DNA of 64,000 nt from Malurus cyaneus samueli (GCA_009741485.1 CM019215.1:80560187-80624186); one strand, 5' to 3'; shown: positions 1 through 14,580, counted from the first letter of the stretch. Program-made: numbers and translations. Notes: generated from the letters alone by a model not told the origin.

Positions 1-165
1 TACTGTGGTCTTGAGCAGGAGAAAATAAGCTGTTTCGAAAGGACTTTCATCGATGAAGAAGACCTGTATAGAGAAAGAGAGCACCTTGTGTCTAAGGAAA
101 AAAAACCTGCTTGGTACTGACTGAACTCTAGCAGGAGCCAAAAAAGGGGGGGCTTTAACCTGAAT
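1..165 (+). mobile_element. Family A ERV LTR fragment, cut by the window edge
   Basis: This stretch aligns by eye with the interior of the complete family A element at 62109-63401 (roughly 62515-62665) and with the reverse complement of the copy at 26394-27764. Shared words in the same order are a GTGGT-CTxAG start, GATAAG-like, CCTGTATAGAGAA, GCACCTTG, an A-rich run then CCTG, and finally CTGAAC...CAGGAGCCAAAAA followed by a G run. The last part resembles the minus-strand copy 1 more than copy 3. Similarity fades after the G run, so the right limit is approximate, and the left end lies outside the window. It is diverged and non-coding, a remnant rather than an active element. Confidence 0.68.
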
Positions 166-1553
166 CTATAGCACCATCAGATGTGCTAACAGATTCCTCT
201 GTGCAAATGGTAGAAGGAACAGGGTTTAAGCAAGGTACATATTTCCCAATGACCTCACTCTTTGCAAACAGGTGATGGATATATAGCCATAGTAATGTCC
301 ACCGAAGAATAAACAATTTTAATAGCACTTTTCTCCCCAGAGTTTCTTGTTATGATATAAGCAATTTCATCTTTCTCCTAACCAGAGATTCTATAGTGTT
401 GTGTTGATAATGCCCATGTTCTTTTCTCTGAAGTAACAATTACTTCTTGGATGCTAAATGTGTAATTCAAAGTCATCAACCACCTTTAACTTGTTCTTTA
501 AAAAAGAAAAATACAAAAAAAACCAAGAAAATTGCTTCTGCTTACGATCCTTCATACTGTCTGAAATGCTGCCCTGGATTTTGACCATTATTCCCCTTGA
601 TGTTCCTCCTTGCAGCTGTGTTATCTCAATAGTTCTAAGTGAAGGGGGAAGACTCTCAACCATTTTCTAGAGAAGGAAATGGTTTGCCTGCATCTTTCAT
701 TTGTGCATCAGGCACAAGCTATAGGCTCTATCTATCCCCAGCTCAGTCCATAGCCAACATTCACGTAATTAGCCTTAAGACTTCAACAAGTGTGAAACTA
801 GAAGAGGTTGCCAGAGTGCAGAAAGAAATCACACAGCCTTCTTCAGCTTTGCGCAGGAGGAATAGGGCACACAGAATTTAGCCTGCATAAATTCAGCAAG
901 AATGATGCACCTGAAATGTAGTTTGAAAAGGGCAGCAGCCTCTTAAAAAGCTTTGGAAGCTAACTTTTACCTTTGAAGAGAGGTTTGGAAGTTGGAATTC
1001 AGCTTTTGGTATTATTAGGATGATTATTGTACCCATTATATCTCTTTTTTCTTTTTCTCCTGTGTGTATAAAAGGCTCAATAACTCACTAGCAATGTGGC
1101 CAATACTGAGAATATTCCCCAGAGCTGAAGAAATGTACACATTCTTTACTATTAGGAGATTTTGTTTATTCTTGAAGAGCCATTTTTTCATATTACATGC
1201 CCACAGATTTTACTTGAATTGGCATATAGCTTAAAAAATGATCCTGTTTATAAAGCTGCACAATGAACCTGTAGCACTATTTAAATTGCAACTGCAACAC
1301 TGCACTGCACTGATTTTTTTTCTCTTGTGAAAGCAGCTGGTTCCCACAAAACTAATAGGAATAATTTCTATCATAGCAGTCACTTAATGAAAATATAATC
1401 ACAAACTATACTAAAAGGCAATTGTTTAAGGAGTTGGATATGAAAAAGCATGTATTATTTTGCAACATAAAAACCTAGAGGTGTTGGCAGCCAGAAGCCA
1501 CTTGGCTTGTTAAATACATGTAAAATGTATAATGGAACTGAAATAGGCATTAT

Positions 1554-1555
<2 letters not shown>
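166..1555. other. Unique AT-rich non-coding DNA
   Basis: No gene, RNA or repeat is recognised here. The short open frames around 454-881 overlap on both strands and have no start context, splice signals or recognisable domains. Confidence 0.5.

Positions 1556-1602
<47 letters not shown>
1556..1602. repeat. Poly-T tract, 47 bases
   Basis: An uninterrupted run of 47 T. No target-site duplication or recognisable retrocopy lies next to it. Its length in the assembly is likely to be imprecise. Confidence 0.97.
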
Positions 1603-1603
<1 letters not shown>

Positions 1604-4599
1604 AGAATTTTTTCATTTAAAGAAAAACCAAAAAAAAAACTTGCTTTTATGAAGTTCTTTGAGATCTACTTGTTGATGTCAAACTGTGTTAGATTTTTTC
1701 ATTTTATTTAAAAAATACAAATACAGACCCTAGAAGGCAGCCAAATGTGGTGTCATTTAGGGAGGAACTTGGGTTTTTTTAAGACTTAGGCCACACACTT
1801 CAGATAATTTTCCTGCCTATTTCTTATTTCAGCTACTATCAATTCAATTTTAAATTGTCTACCTGTCTGATCATTACTGCTAGCAACAACTCTAGATTTC
1901 TAGATAACCAGTAAGGTCTCAGTAGCCCTGATGGACTCTGAAGTCTGTTCTTTTTACATTGGAAATTAGCTAATATGTAAGAATGGCCTGTGAAGCTTGA
2001 CTATTTCCCCCTGAATATAGAATTATAGTTAAAATGGAAGATAGAGAGTTGGTTAATTTATTAACATGAAAAGAATGTGTTGTTGAACTAATTCGCATCT
2101 TGAAGGCAATCAAGTTACTGCATTTATTTTAGCTATTATTAATTCTATTATTTCCTGACTGCTTTTCCCAGCAGGCTATGGATAAAGAAGTCTTAGATCA
2201 ATAAAGGCATGTGCCAAGTATGTGCATGTGCTAGACACACTAATGTTCTGGTCATCATGTAATTAGTTGCAATTGTTTTCATCCCTGTGCAAACACCACA
2301 CCCTGACTGTCTGTATCAGTACACAGCAAATGAATACACAAATAGGACGTTGCATTATTTGTTACCTAACGCTACAAGACAAGAGTTTTGAACAGTGAAA
2401 GAAAACATCAGCATGATTGTTAACTTTTCTGTTAATCCCTGGCCTAGGTTTGCACTAAGCAAAAGCCTTAATGATGAGTTAAAAATTTTAAACATTGGCT
2501 TAAGCCCCTTCTTTATGAAAAAAAAAACAGTTAATTAGGGCTCTCAGGTCTCCAGAAATCTGTGCTATTTGGTCATGCACAGAGGGTTAAGCACTTTCTT
2601 GAATGTGCCTTCTAGACTGGGATCTTAGGAAAGACTGTACAATAAACCTGCAGCTAATCTGTCCTGCCTGTTCATCTATGGCTCTGTCCATACTTTACTA
2701 TGATGCCAATGACTTTTAATGTTTCTTTATCATCTTTTCAATCTTCTGTACTTCATTAATAAGCCTAGAGCTTTCCTGTACTTCTTCAAATGAGATTTTG
2801 CAGTAAATCATGATGCAACCTACAACACATCCCCAACTGCTAGCTTGACTCCTTAGCAAAAGCATCCAATCAGTTAATCCTGGAAGATTAATTTTACTTT
2901 CCTCTTAGAATGCAAGATTCATTAATGACTTAGAAACTTTCGGTTAATTAGTTGAATGATGGTCATCCATATCTATCGCCAGTGGCAGACAGCTGGAGTA
3001 GTTAAGTCCAGGAAAATAAATTCACTCTCAACACCAAAGTATTAATCAGCTCAGGAAGGCTTGTTGAGGTCACACCACATGGGTGTGAAATAAAAACCTC
3101 AAAGAGTTGGTCTAATTGATGGTTTGATTTACAGAAGGGAATTCGTAGTTTTAATGATGGGCAATAATCACATGTGACAATATTATTTCTGGTTTCCTGC
3201 AGCATTTTCTTACTTATTTTCGACTTCAAGAAATGAGGACATAAGGACATGCATGCTGATACTTTCACTCTGTCTGCTGCCTAAAGAAAATCATGCTTCA
3301 GAAGAATGCAAACTGCGTTTGGATGAAAGCTCCCCATAGCAGCACACACACAACTATGGAATGGGCATTTATACACAGAAATGTGACTAAGAAAAGCAGG
3401 GAAACTGAATGTAGAAACTATGCAAAATGTACCTCTTTGAAAAATTTCCTGCGTGTATGCCAAGTTCTTATTTATTCCTTTTGTTTATTTCAAAAGTTTT
3501 AAAGAGCTGCTGAATCCACAGTCCAGTATTTGGTAGACCTGATATCAAACATTGCTAATTAAAAATTTTGCTGAGATATCAAAGCTTGTTAGATTTAAGG
3601 ATGATCAGAACAATTTGGATGTAATAACTTTCCCATTTTAAGCAAGTCTATTGATTCTTTTCACAACTCTTTAAAAAAGCTTCATTCTTCTGAGCAGAAA
3701 TTGCAATTAAATTACATTTCTTGATGTGTATATGATGATATAATTATTTTCACAAATTCCTCAGTGACCATGAATTTAACATAATTTATAAATTTAGGTT
3801 TATCTCCAGCCACAAACTGAGCTTACCTGAGAAAGAAGACATGTGGATGAGTTACTTCATGAAATTAGTAACTCTTATTATTGTGAAGCAAAAAAGAAAC
3901 TGATTTCTATAAAGAATAATTATAACTAGGAGTAAATCTTACATAAGCCTTCTCATTTGAACAAATTAACATGATTGAAACATAAAATCTGGGGTTTTTT
4001 TTCTGGCTTACTAGGGTAAGGAAAATACAATAAATTCCTAAACATGCTCTGGTTCTTCATGCACCCTACCATGTTTCATTGTGATCCTTATTTGCTATTT
4101 TTAATGGAAATTGAAAAAGTAGCATGGTTATTTGCTACAAACAAATAAGATTAGATGGTTTTTTGGGTTTTACCATGCACTATTTAACAGTCCACCTAAA
4201 TATTTAAATGATCTGGCTATCAAACACATTGTCTCAGACAGTGTGAACACTCTTTATTAAAATCAAGCTTTCCAGTGCGCCAGCTGAAATTAACTTTGTT
4301 TTTACACAACAAGGATTCATAAGAATACAAGACTAAGAAATAATTTTACCCCTTCAGAATAATAATAAGAAGAAATAAAATTACAAATATTTCTTATCAT
4401 TCCCCCAGGAAATTAATATTTATTAGTGAATTTTATGAATAACTTTTACGTAGTTAAACTTATTTCAGCCTAAATCCACAAAAATAATACAAATTTGACT
4501 CTTAATTCTGTGCTTTATTAATGATGGATAATAATATCTCTTCATTATATCTGTTCATGGATCTGGAATTTAGGAACCTAGTAAGATAAGTGTTTATTG
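1603..4599. other. Unique AT-rich non-coding DNA
   Basis: Low-GC sequence without recognised genes or repeats. Frames at 3002-3268 (minus), 3281-3463 (minus) and 3293-3502 (plus) overlap one another and look like chance. Confidence 0.5.
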
Positions 4600-5165
4600 A
4601 CTCTAAATCAGCCCCACACAGGTGCTCTCTCACTGTCCCACCAGTGGGATCAGGGGTAGAATCAGAAGGTAAAAGGTAGAAAACTCATGGGTTTATATGA
4701 AGACAGTTTAATAGGGAAAGAAAAAGCCACCCTGGCAAGAGAAGAAAATTAGGAATAAATTCATGGCTTCCTGTGGCTGGGCAAGTGTTCAGCCACTACC
4801 AGGAGGGCCCCATCACATGTAACTGTGACTTGTGAAGACAAACATCATCATTCAAAATGTCATCCCCTTCCTCCTTCTTCCCCACACTTAAATACTGCCC
4901 ATGATGTCACATGGGCTGGAATATCCCTTTGGTCAGTTGGGGTCACCTGTCCTGGCTCTGCCTCCTAACAACCTCCCAAGCACCCCCAGTCTCCAGCACA
5001 GCAGTACAAAAAGCAGAAAAAAATCTTGGCTTTGTGTAAGCCCTGGTCAATTGTTACAAAAATAAAATCCTGTATTTTCAACACTGTTTTCAACACCATT
5101 TCAAAGCACAGCTCCACGAGAGTCATTTTGAAGAAAATTAACTCTATCCAGGCAAACTCAACACA
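4600..5165 (-). mobile_element. Old avian ERV LTR, one end missing
   Basis: I recognise this as a copy of a very common avian solo-LTR family whose family name I cannot give with certainty. On the minus strand the start corresponds to the family's TGTCCTGG-type end (here decayed, about 5165). It runs through a GAGTTAATTTTCTTC block (about 5130-5148), a decayed CRE-like TGATGTCA (about 4903) and a TATA-like element (4887-4896). An ATTAAA polyadenylation signal follows (complement of 4707-4712), then the CCCACTGG block (about 4640-4650). The terminal TTAAACCATGACA part expected near 4590 is not seen, so that end is truncated or decayed. Many CpG positions of the family read TG or CA here, which fits an old insertion. 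The small plus-strand frame 5026-5211 lies in it and is not a gene. Confidence 0.75.
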
Positions 5166-6812
5166 AGAATATTCTTCAAAGTGTGCTCCAAAGCCAAGAA
5201 GGCTCTGTTAGTTTCAGTGGCCTTCGGTCAAGTTTGGTTTTGAAAATAAAAATTTATTCCAAGAGAGAAAAAAACGTCCACAGTTTTTACCACTGAATTC
5301 TAAATCTGTACTTGTTCAAATGTACCTGAGCTGTCTACAGTTTCTCTTTTTTTTTTAAATGGGAACAGTCTTCATTCTGTTTCCATGAATTAAATTTGCC
5401 TTGCAAATTTATATATTATTACAAACTCTATTTGTCATAGGTAATCTTTTTGGTATATAATTTGTGATTTAGAAAATCTGAAATTTTCATCTTTTCATGG
5501 TCCTAATTACTTAAACCACCTTGCCAAAATTAAAGTCTATATATATGTATGGTGTTGCAATTGATAAATTCCCTAAAGACAATAGAATTATTCAGTTACT
5601 AATGGTTTTCCACTAGACATCTTAGTAATGTGATTAGTCTATCTCATAATCAAATAACTGATTAATCATTACATCATTTTTTCCTAAGTTAATAAGTACT
5701 TATAGATTTTTTTATCTATATCTTTCAAAATAATTGCTTTTTCTATACTATTTCCTCAAGATGTTCCATAAAGATGATGATATTTCTATTATTGTTTATT
5801 AAGTTTATTGAAAACAGTTTGCAATAAGTATTCAAATCAGGAAGCAATTTGCTGATTTTAAACTTATTCCATATACTTTGCAATAGCATTGAAGAGATTA
5901 CTTTCTAAATAATAATTCAATGCACAGCCAGTGGGAGTATTTGACTCCTGTAGAGGCTCTAAGGGAATGATATAATTACTTCCACTTCAGTCATAAGAGA
6001 AGAGGTAGTGTGTGTAAGTCTTTTGTTATTCTTTCTCTACTTTATCAGAGCAATTAACCATATGCTTTAATCATTTACTCAGGTGATTTGTTTTTGAAGA
6101 GTAGATATGTCAATATTTTGCTGTCTTAAAACGAATACCTTAGTATGCAGCTGCGTTTGTTGCTTTCCTGGCCTAAGTAAATATCATGTATGAGAGGTGG
6201 AATGTGTGTAATATACATACACATACACATTTAATTATTCAGTCCCTGTAATATTTATATACTATTTTTATCTCTGTGCTGAAAGAAATTAAAGTCCAGC
6301 CATAATTCAGTTCATTTAGACATATTCAATGGTTGAAATGGCCTGGAATACTGTGGAGTGTGGTGATGATACCTAACCCAAATGCTTCATTATTTCCTCC
6401 AGAAAGGGATAAGAGTGAGTGGAAAACACCCTGAGAACTCTCATCAATTTTTTCATGGGTATGTAAACATGTTTATTTTTTTCAGTGGTAATTTATTTTT
6501 ATGTAAGTAAAAGATTTTTCTGTATAATTTTATACAACTATATTTGATTTCTAATTGTGTATTTGTGTATGTGCAAATGATACATGAAATGAAAAGAGGG
6601 ATAAAGGAATAGAATGGATAAAGGAATACTGTTCTTTTTGGAGTAAGAAAAAGGTTTACAATTAATTTGCTCTTTTCTTGTTGCAAAAAGCAGTGGATTT
6701 TGCTAGGATTTGAACTTAATGCTTTATATCTACATCCTAAAATAGTACAGTCCTTGACTCTGCATAATCCCTGCCTTCCTTTTCCACTCCTATCTGCTTG
6801 TCTGTGCCCTCC
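5166..6812. other. Unique AT-rich non-coding DNA
   Basis: Strongly AT-rich, with short TA runs near 5535 and a short CATACA run near 6213-6228. The frame at 6453-6686 on the minus strand is low-complexity and has no recognisable domain. Confidence 0.5.
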
Positions 6813-6876
6813 TAAAATGAAGTAAATGCAATCCCAAAATGAAGTAAGTGGAATCCTAAAATGAGTTAAATGAGGA
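6813..6876. repeat. 22-bp tandem repeat, about 3 copies
   Basis: Three successive imperfect units of 22 bp begin at 6813, 6835 and 6857. Each starts [T/C]AAAATGA, continues with an AGT-AA core, and the first two end in AATCC. The third unit is more diverged. No function is evident. Confidence 0.85.
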
Positions 6877-9800
6877 AAATAATGGTTCTTTTGATGTTCC
6901 CTTCCCTGTGATGTTTGGGGTACATGAGAAGAGAATCCTTACCCCAGGAGTTTGTTTCAGCGAATGTAGAATCAAATTCCAGTTTCTAGACATGCTGAAA
7001 TGACTTGCTAATAATAGAAATTAATTATAAATTAGAAAGACTCCCAAGGCTGATTTCAGACATACCGAATTAACAAAAGAAAAAGGGAAAAGGGGAAAAT
7101 GAAACAAGACCTTGAAAATTATAATCTGAATTTCCCTGTGTAACTTTAAACACTCGATTGAGGTTTTGCACTCATTGCTGCCTTCTGGGTATCTGATAAA
7201 ATCTCGTTCTAACAAAGTACTTATGATTTCTTTTCCCTTGAATTAAAATATTGCTTTTAGAGGAATTAGTTGTAGTTAAGGGCAAGTATTTCTTCTGTTT
7301 CCTTGAGTTAGTGTGTAATCATACAGACTGTGAGTTCTGTTTAATTTAGCTGTTGTGCTGGATATATTTAAAATGCCTTGGCTGATGAAAAAGAACTTCT
7401 CTTTATGGTTTGTTATTTTCTTTTTTATTATCAAAACACAGTTATTTATGAAAGACAATAAACATATGACACATCACTGATGCCTTGCTATATCATGCTT
7501 TTCAGATTTCATGTTTATTCATCACAGAACACAAGAGACATCAGTCCGGTTCCTGTTAAACAGCTGTTTCTTATAAAACAGTGACAGAGAATAGAATGTT
7601 TTGATTTTTAAAATTAGCAAAAAAATTAACTTTTATCAGACAATCTGTGTTTGTGATGCCATACAATATAACATGTTTACAATAAATACTGCAGGAGAGG
7701 AAACTTGAATTTAGAATTCCTATTTGGTCTTCATTAGACAAGAGTTTCTTTCTAGAGAGGGCTCCACTCAGAGATCTTTTAAGCTCAGAAAGACTTAAAA
7801 CCAACACCTTCACATTAAAAAAACCCAATAACCAAGCTGAACTGAAACAGAAAAGCCAACATAATCTTTAGATAGGTACGTATTAATATTTTTATTAAGA
7901 GAAAAGTAGAAACTCAACAAACTTTCATTGCTTTGCTAATGTGCCTTTTCACTATTTGGAATTGTTATTATTTCAACAGGGATAAACAAATAAATTTAAT
8001 AGCTACTATCAATCTTAATAATTATTAATAGTAAGAGTGGAATATACACAAACAAAAGAAGTTTTTCACTATTAATTTTCACAAATTATTTTAATAATTT
8101 CATGGCACAAGATTATTACAGAATTCTAAATATGTGTAATCTAGCCTTGATAGACAGTATTTATAATTGGTAATATACCAGGAAAACAGACTGGAAAATT
8201 GAATGTTTTTGTAAAAAACATTGATTGAAATTTTTTCATTAGAAAAAAACAGATTAAATGTATTCAGCATAAAACAAGATGTTGGGCTTAAAAATGTGTA
8301 TTCTTGGCCTTTTTTTTTTACTTTTGCTAGGGCAATTCACTTTACCACACTTACTTTAAATGGGGTTCATTACACTGAAAAATGCTTTACTGTCTACTAA
8401 GAATTTTTTCAGCTCTGGGATTTTCTGTTCAGTTGAAGCATTTCTCTTGAGCTGTAATCCAGGGCCTTCTCATCTGCTCCATTCTGTTGATGGAATTTTG
8501 TGATAGAATTCAGTATAATGGTGTGCATAGGAGTTATTAAATTGCACTGTTGTATTTAAAAATAAATCCTGTGAAATATTTTCTTTCATCGTGTTTTATA
8601 GTCTAGAGATTGTCTGTTTTTGACACACATGTAGCACCATTTATAATACTGTGTAAAATTCCAGTCACTCATATTTGAGAGGCAGAAATGAGTGCAGAGT
8701 ATAAGAAGTTCAGAGAAGCTATATCATACACATAGGGAAATAACCAATTAGATAAAAGATGAATCTTTTAGATGAAACGAGGAGAGTATATTTCTTTTTT
8801 ATTTAAACCTAACAAGATACATTTTGAAAGAAAAATGACTGCTGTTTGCAAATGCATCTGGTTTGTGTTCTATAAAGAATAAGATCTATTTGAGTAAAAT
8901 ACTGAATTGACAGAAGAGAAACATTTGTATATTGAACCTGTGGAAAAATATTACTGAGGAAAATGTAGTAAGACAAATAATGTAGCTGGTGTTTAAGAAG
9001 CTACAATTTTAGTTATTAAAGAGAGAATATGGTAAGCCTCAATGTGAGTGAAAAGATTCAAAGACCTAGGAGGCTCTCTTCGCTTGTGTACTGCTTGAAT
9101 TTCAAACTATAAGATTTTACTGCTAGGTGGAAGGTATGTTTTTCAAGTCATTCTAGTGAAAACTGTTTCAAGACAGAGAGGTTTTGAACTGTTTCATCTT
9201 TAACTGGCAAAAGAATTTTTCAAACTGGTGGCTTTGTAAAAAGAAAACCCTCAAATTTCAAAGCTGCAGCATCTTTTTTGAAAACCTTAATGTAAAATAT
9301 CAGTGAGGAAATATGTAAACAACCAGTACCATTCCAGTACTAATTTTGAAATATTTTGCACAAAATTGCAAACAGACCACAGATGAATGAAGTAATAAAT
9401 GAGTAACTTAATGCATAAGAAAAAATGGAATACCTGATTGTGTTTTGTCACATAAAAATAGGTTAAATTCATCAGACAAGTTATTGCTTGTGAATTATTC
9501 ACTATGTTCTACTGGCTGTAATTCTTTTTGCATTTAATTACAAGGGGCTACAGATTACTTAGAGGTCTTGTAATGCATGTGCATGACTGCCAAGACCACT
9601 AATGGAAATTGCATACCATTGCTGAGAGAAAAGTATACACTTCGGTAATTACATGTGGTACTCTAAATGCAGATGCAAAAGTAATTATCATAAACTGGTG
9701 CTCTGCATATTGGAATGCTGTATTGGCTCAATACATTAGCTTTCACTTCCGAAGATCATCAGGACTCAATATGTAGTTAGTTCTCTCATGAAATATAATT

Positions 9801-12800
9801 GAAGGTCTCCAAGTAGCTTCCTTTTGTTCTTGTGCTCTTTGAGCAGTTCCATGGGGAATGCTACAGGCATTATTGCAGTGCAGAAAAGAGGGTTATTGGC
9901 CAGCATAGAAGTATTTTGGTAGAATTTTAAAGAAAAATCATATAACACTTGGCTTTAGCAACTCTTTTTTGTCATGTTTTCATGACCACTAAAATTTATA
10001 CAGCAGAGCAAGGAAACTTAAATTCTCAAGAGCTTTATTCTCTTTCTTCTCCAGAAATTTCAGTAACAGTGAAGCCTTGAAACTCTGACCTTGTGAAGAG
10101 ATGAGCAAATGAAAACTACAAGAAGGGAAAAAATTATGTGTCAGAGATAGGATTGGATATCCAGCACAGCTATGAACTTCAGAACTCGATGATTCCTTGC
10201 TGTAAAGTAGCTTTAATTTATATACTTTGATGGGGGCAATGTTCCAAACACGACTGAAACTCAGCAGAACTTCAGCTTTGCTCCAAAATATATTGTGAAA
10301 GTGAAGATGTTCAAAGGTATTTGGTCCTTCTGTCTAGTTGCACATGGCTAGTGTGTTTCCTTGTTATACAGTGGCTAGCACTTTTAGACTTTTATTGCAG
10401 CATGGTTGTAGCCTGCCTTTTTTATTTTCCATTCATTTTGGTCTTTCTACACGCTCTTAATAACACATTAACCCTTGGCTATTCTTAACACATCACATCC
10501 TTAAAAAAAAACTTCAAAGAGATATTTAGATCTTATGAATTATGGTTGGCACTCATGTCTCACATCATTCTTTTAAATTCATGAGGTAAGAGGTATGTCT
10601 TGTGAGCATGGATGTTTTCAGTCTCTGGGCTTTGCCTGGCTCTGTGTAGGTTTATGCACTTTCTTTTCCTCTCCCTCTTGCATTTTTCCTGAAGACTCTC
10701 TTAAGTATCGACAATTTTACAGTTTCTTCTCCTGTTGATCTGCTGTTTGCATACAGCCATCTCTGATCTGCCTTTCTAGCTTTCTGTCCTGATTATTTTT
10801 ATAACCTGCTGCATCCTGACAGTTATAAGTTAAGACCCCATGTTTTATCAGTCTCCTTTACCACCGTGGATTCTTGAACCACCACCTGATGTCTCATGTC
10901 AAAACACTGCAGCAGTATTTCTGACTTTTGAATTTCAAGTCAGTGATAAAAAAAAAAATGTTGCAGTTCCATATAAGACTTCTAGAAGTTCCACTCTTTG
11001 TGAGGTTACAGCTTTCTTCAAACTCTTTCACATCTACAGAGGTCTTCTCATCTTTACTTATTTGCATGTTATTAAAAAGTGGAAACAAAACACATTGAAA
11101 TAACTGGGAAAACAACACTTTTGTCACTCACTTCTTATTAAATTGGGTTAGTTTCTCTCTTCATCTCTCTCATATTGTCTTTAACGTTTTACTGATTTCA
11201 ACCACTGCCCAAGGACCAAGTTGATGAAGGTGCAGTTGTTGCTCCATCTCTTGATTCTTCCCTCATTCACAAATGCTCTCACTCTTTTTTTTTTTTTGAA
11301 GTTTTTTTTTTTTTTTTAAGTTCCATTTCTAGTACCAAGTGATCTTTTTAGAGCTTCACATAGTGCTTAAAATTTTTATTTTTAAACTTTTTTGATAGCT
11401 CTAAAAATTTGCCCCCTGGGGAAAAAAGCTAAGGCTTCTTTACATCTGATATGGTGCAACCAAGACTGATGCACCAAGCTTTCAGCTTTGCTGTTAAAAA
11501 AGGTTGAAAAGGGTTTTCTGTGGGATGTGGGTTGCTGAGAAGCTACTTACATGCTTGAAGTTTGATGGAAGTTTTACTAACTGAAGGCAATTGCTGCATG
11601 CTTCATCTGACCAAAATGGAGAGGAGTGTTTATATAAAGGTCCACATAGATTTCCAGAGCCACACATGAGGAGAAATGAATGAGAAGACCCAGAAACAGG
11701 AATTCTGGCATTGAACAAAGTACTCATCTTCGTGCATTAGCAGTCAGAATGGTTGGTGTGTATTTGTGTAAGTATCCTCTTCATGTCAAATATTAAAATG
11801 AAAGTGTTTTCTGCAATGGTTGTCATGATTATTTACCATCTGCTTACAAGTAAATTCATTACCATGATGATTTAACCAAATGAAATAAGTTAACTTGTTA
11901 CAAGTGATGAAATACTGTAATTAGTTGGGTCTGAAACACAAAATTAGAGAGAACATTTTGTTTACCCAAAAGCTGTTTACTTAATGGCTGAAAGAAGTGA
12001 TTCTTTTGCATGGTACAGGTAACTAAGAGAACTTGCATCAAGCTGATTCAGAGATTGGGTGTTTAGGAAATGGATGTGAGCTGTGTATAGGTTGTGTCAA
12101 GTACTTTCACATAGGTAGTGCAACACCACAGACCCCACAGACACATTTATATAAATGCACTAGGTATTTTCCACTCCCATCAATGTGCATTTTGAATGTG
12201 GACATTGAACCATTTAAAATATGTTTAGTTATAAATATATTTACAGAAGTGAGAGGATGAAATAAACAATTTATTGAAAGAAGGTTTTGCTTAAAATTGA
12301 AAGTCTAAGAATGCTAAAAGGAAAGGTAAATTTGTGTATGCAGCAAATTAACAATGAAAATTCACTGCTGCTAACATTATTAATTGTTTTGTATGCTCAT
12401 GAATAACATCTGTTTTTACCTTAGAAAATAGTGACAGCAAGCATTAGTTCCTGGATTTAACCATGTAAACAAACTGCCATCGACACAGTTTTTAGCACTG
12501 AAGAACTTCTTCCCAATTATTTCATCAGCTTTCTTGCTTTTCAATTTCAGATTTAATGAAAATTATTCTTAATGAAAATACTTTTAAAAGGGTAAAATGT
12601 GCTTTCAAGGAAGAAGACACAAAATGAAAATAATATCTTCTCTTCAGAGCTTTGCATATGAATAACAGTAAATGCATTAGCAATTAATACAATGCAATAA
12701 ATTACATTAGCAATATAAGAAATAGCATCTTAAGAGTAGGGACAAGGTAGACAGAATTAAGGTGGCAGCAAACATACTCTCATGTAAGCATCTTCTGAAG

Positions 12801-14580
12801 AGACTAAACTATATGTAGTTGGAACATCAGACTGCAATTCATGAACCCTTCTACTTAAGGAAAAGCAAGGTATCTGAAGTTCAGCAGAGAAAGAAATAAG
12901 ATCATTAAAACTGGAGAAGTTGAAGTTGAGGACCCATATTCACATCTTTTACACATCTACACCTTAGATATGCTGTGATAAATGTTAAAGCTTTGTTTCT
13001 AAAAAAATAAAATATATTTAAAAAAGAAGAAACTATCATCCAATATGGAGCATATCCATGAAAATGAAGAGTTTTCTTTAATTAACCTAGAAGCTTTGGT
13101 GACCATTTCTTCCTTTTCTTCTTCCAAAAAAATATCAGATGGGAGGGAGGCTAATTGTGCTATATTGATTTGCATTGGAAGTTCACTAATGTCCACATAA
13201 ACACTAAAGCTCTTAATCTTGTCGTAGAACTTTTGTTTCAGTCTTTAGGACAACTGTCCATGCTTTGAGACCTTCAAATCAAGGTTTCTAGAACTGGATG
13301 AAATGTGAAATGATTACTAAGGAGAATACCAACATTTTTGCTGCTATGTCAAGTCTTCCACTGAGATGTTTTTGGGGTTTTTTTTCTTTTTTCCCCTTGA
13401 CCTTTGGGCATAAATGACAATGTTACTTGCAGTTGAAGTAGAGCACTTTGACACAGCTGAAATCAAATTTCCTTTATGCTTGATCAGCCTGGAAAGTGCA
13501 CAAAAACTGGCACGTCTGGGAAAGAAAGCATGTGTATGACTGCTGAGGAATCCTGTTCCCAGGGTACTTGTTACAGAGTGCTAATGTCAGAGTGTCAACA
13601 AGGGAGCTTTTAAATATCAGAATTACATAAAAAATGAATGTGAATTATTTCTAAGGATAGATAGTTTGGACAGAATATCCCTTGTTGTGGCTTTCTTTTT
13701 CCTTAGGAATATTAGTCACCTCAAAATTATAATTGGTTTAGATTCCAGATAAATTAGGTTCATTTGCTGTACATAGCTTTTTTAACACAGCAAGATATTT
13801 ATTTATTTAAAATTTTTCCACTGTGTAGCTGAATTTGGCTAACAACAGCTGAGAGTTTAGCCAACGTATTCCAGGTAGGAATGATGATTCTCTTAACAGA
13901 CATTATTAATAAATGCTAGTATAAAGAGAATAATGTGAAATTATGTAGCTGAGGCAATCTCTATACAGCAACATTTTAAAAATTGTTTGAAGAACAGTAA
14001 TGCATAGATTATGTAACTGTGATAAAATATTCTTTTTAAGTATGATTAAACAAATTTTTGTATGCTTTCAAATATCCTCTCATGTACAGATTAATAAATA
14101 AGAATGCATCTAACTGTGCATGCAAACAACAGTAAATGAGTTTTCAGATCTGTCAAACACTTTTTTCTTGTTGCTTCAGGCTTCTTTTTGTACATTACCC
14201 TTCATATCTTGAGTTAACCTAGCTGGGTATGCCTGTTTCTGTGCGGGTGTTGGGGAAGCAGAATATTTATTAGAATAGAACATAAACTTTTCTGAAATTT
14301 CCCTTGAAGTGGAAATTATCACTAATAAATTATTTGAAACAATCCAATTTTATTTCTTAATAATAATGTCTTTTTTCAGAGTAACATGAGAAATGAACAT
14401 AACCTTTAGCATACAAAATTATCATCTGAATGAAATATGCTGCCACAAAAATGAAATCAAATTTAAACCACTTTACTAATTTTCTTGAAAATAGATCAAC
14501 TTCTAGTATAAATTATTTTGTTTTCTATTACTAATAATGTTTATAAGCATTATGAGCCCAGGTGTGTGGTTTTTATTTAT
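6877..14580. other. Unique AT-rich non-coding DNA
   Basis: A long stretch of low-GC sequence without recognised genes. It holds two T runs split by GAAG at 11285-11318, a mononucleotide A run near 10950, and several short open frames. Those at 7571-7828, 10840-11127, 11494-11727 and 12999-13196 lack coding signatures. The block around 12640-12720 (alternating ATGCA / TTAGCAAT words) resembles a conserved non-coding element in style, but this cannot be judged from one sequence. Confidence 0.45.

Noticed and set aside
6700..6770. GGATTTGAAC, resembling the T-loop of a tRNA on the minus strand
   Set aside because: No A box, anticodon stem or acceptor pairing at the right distance.
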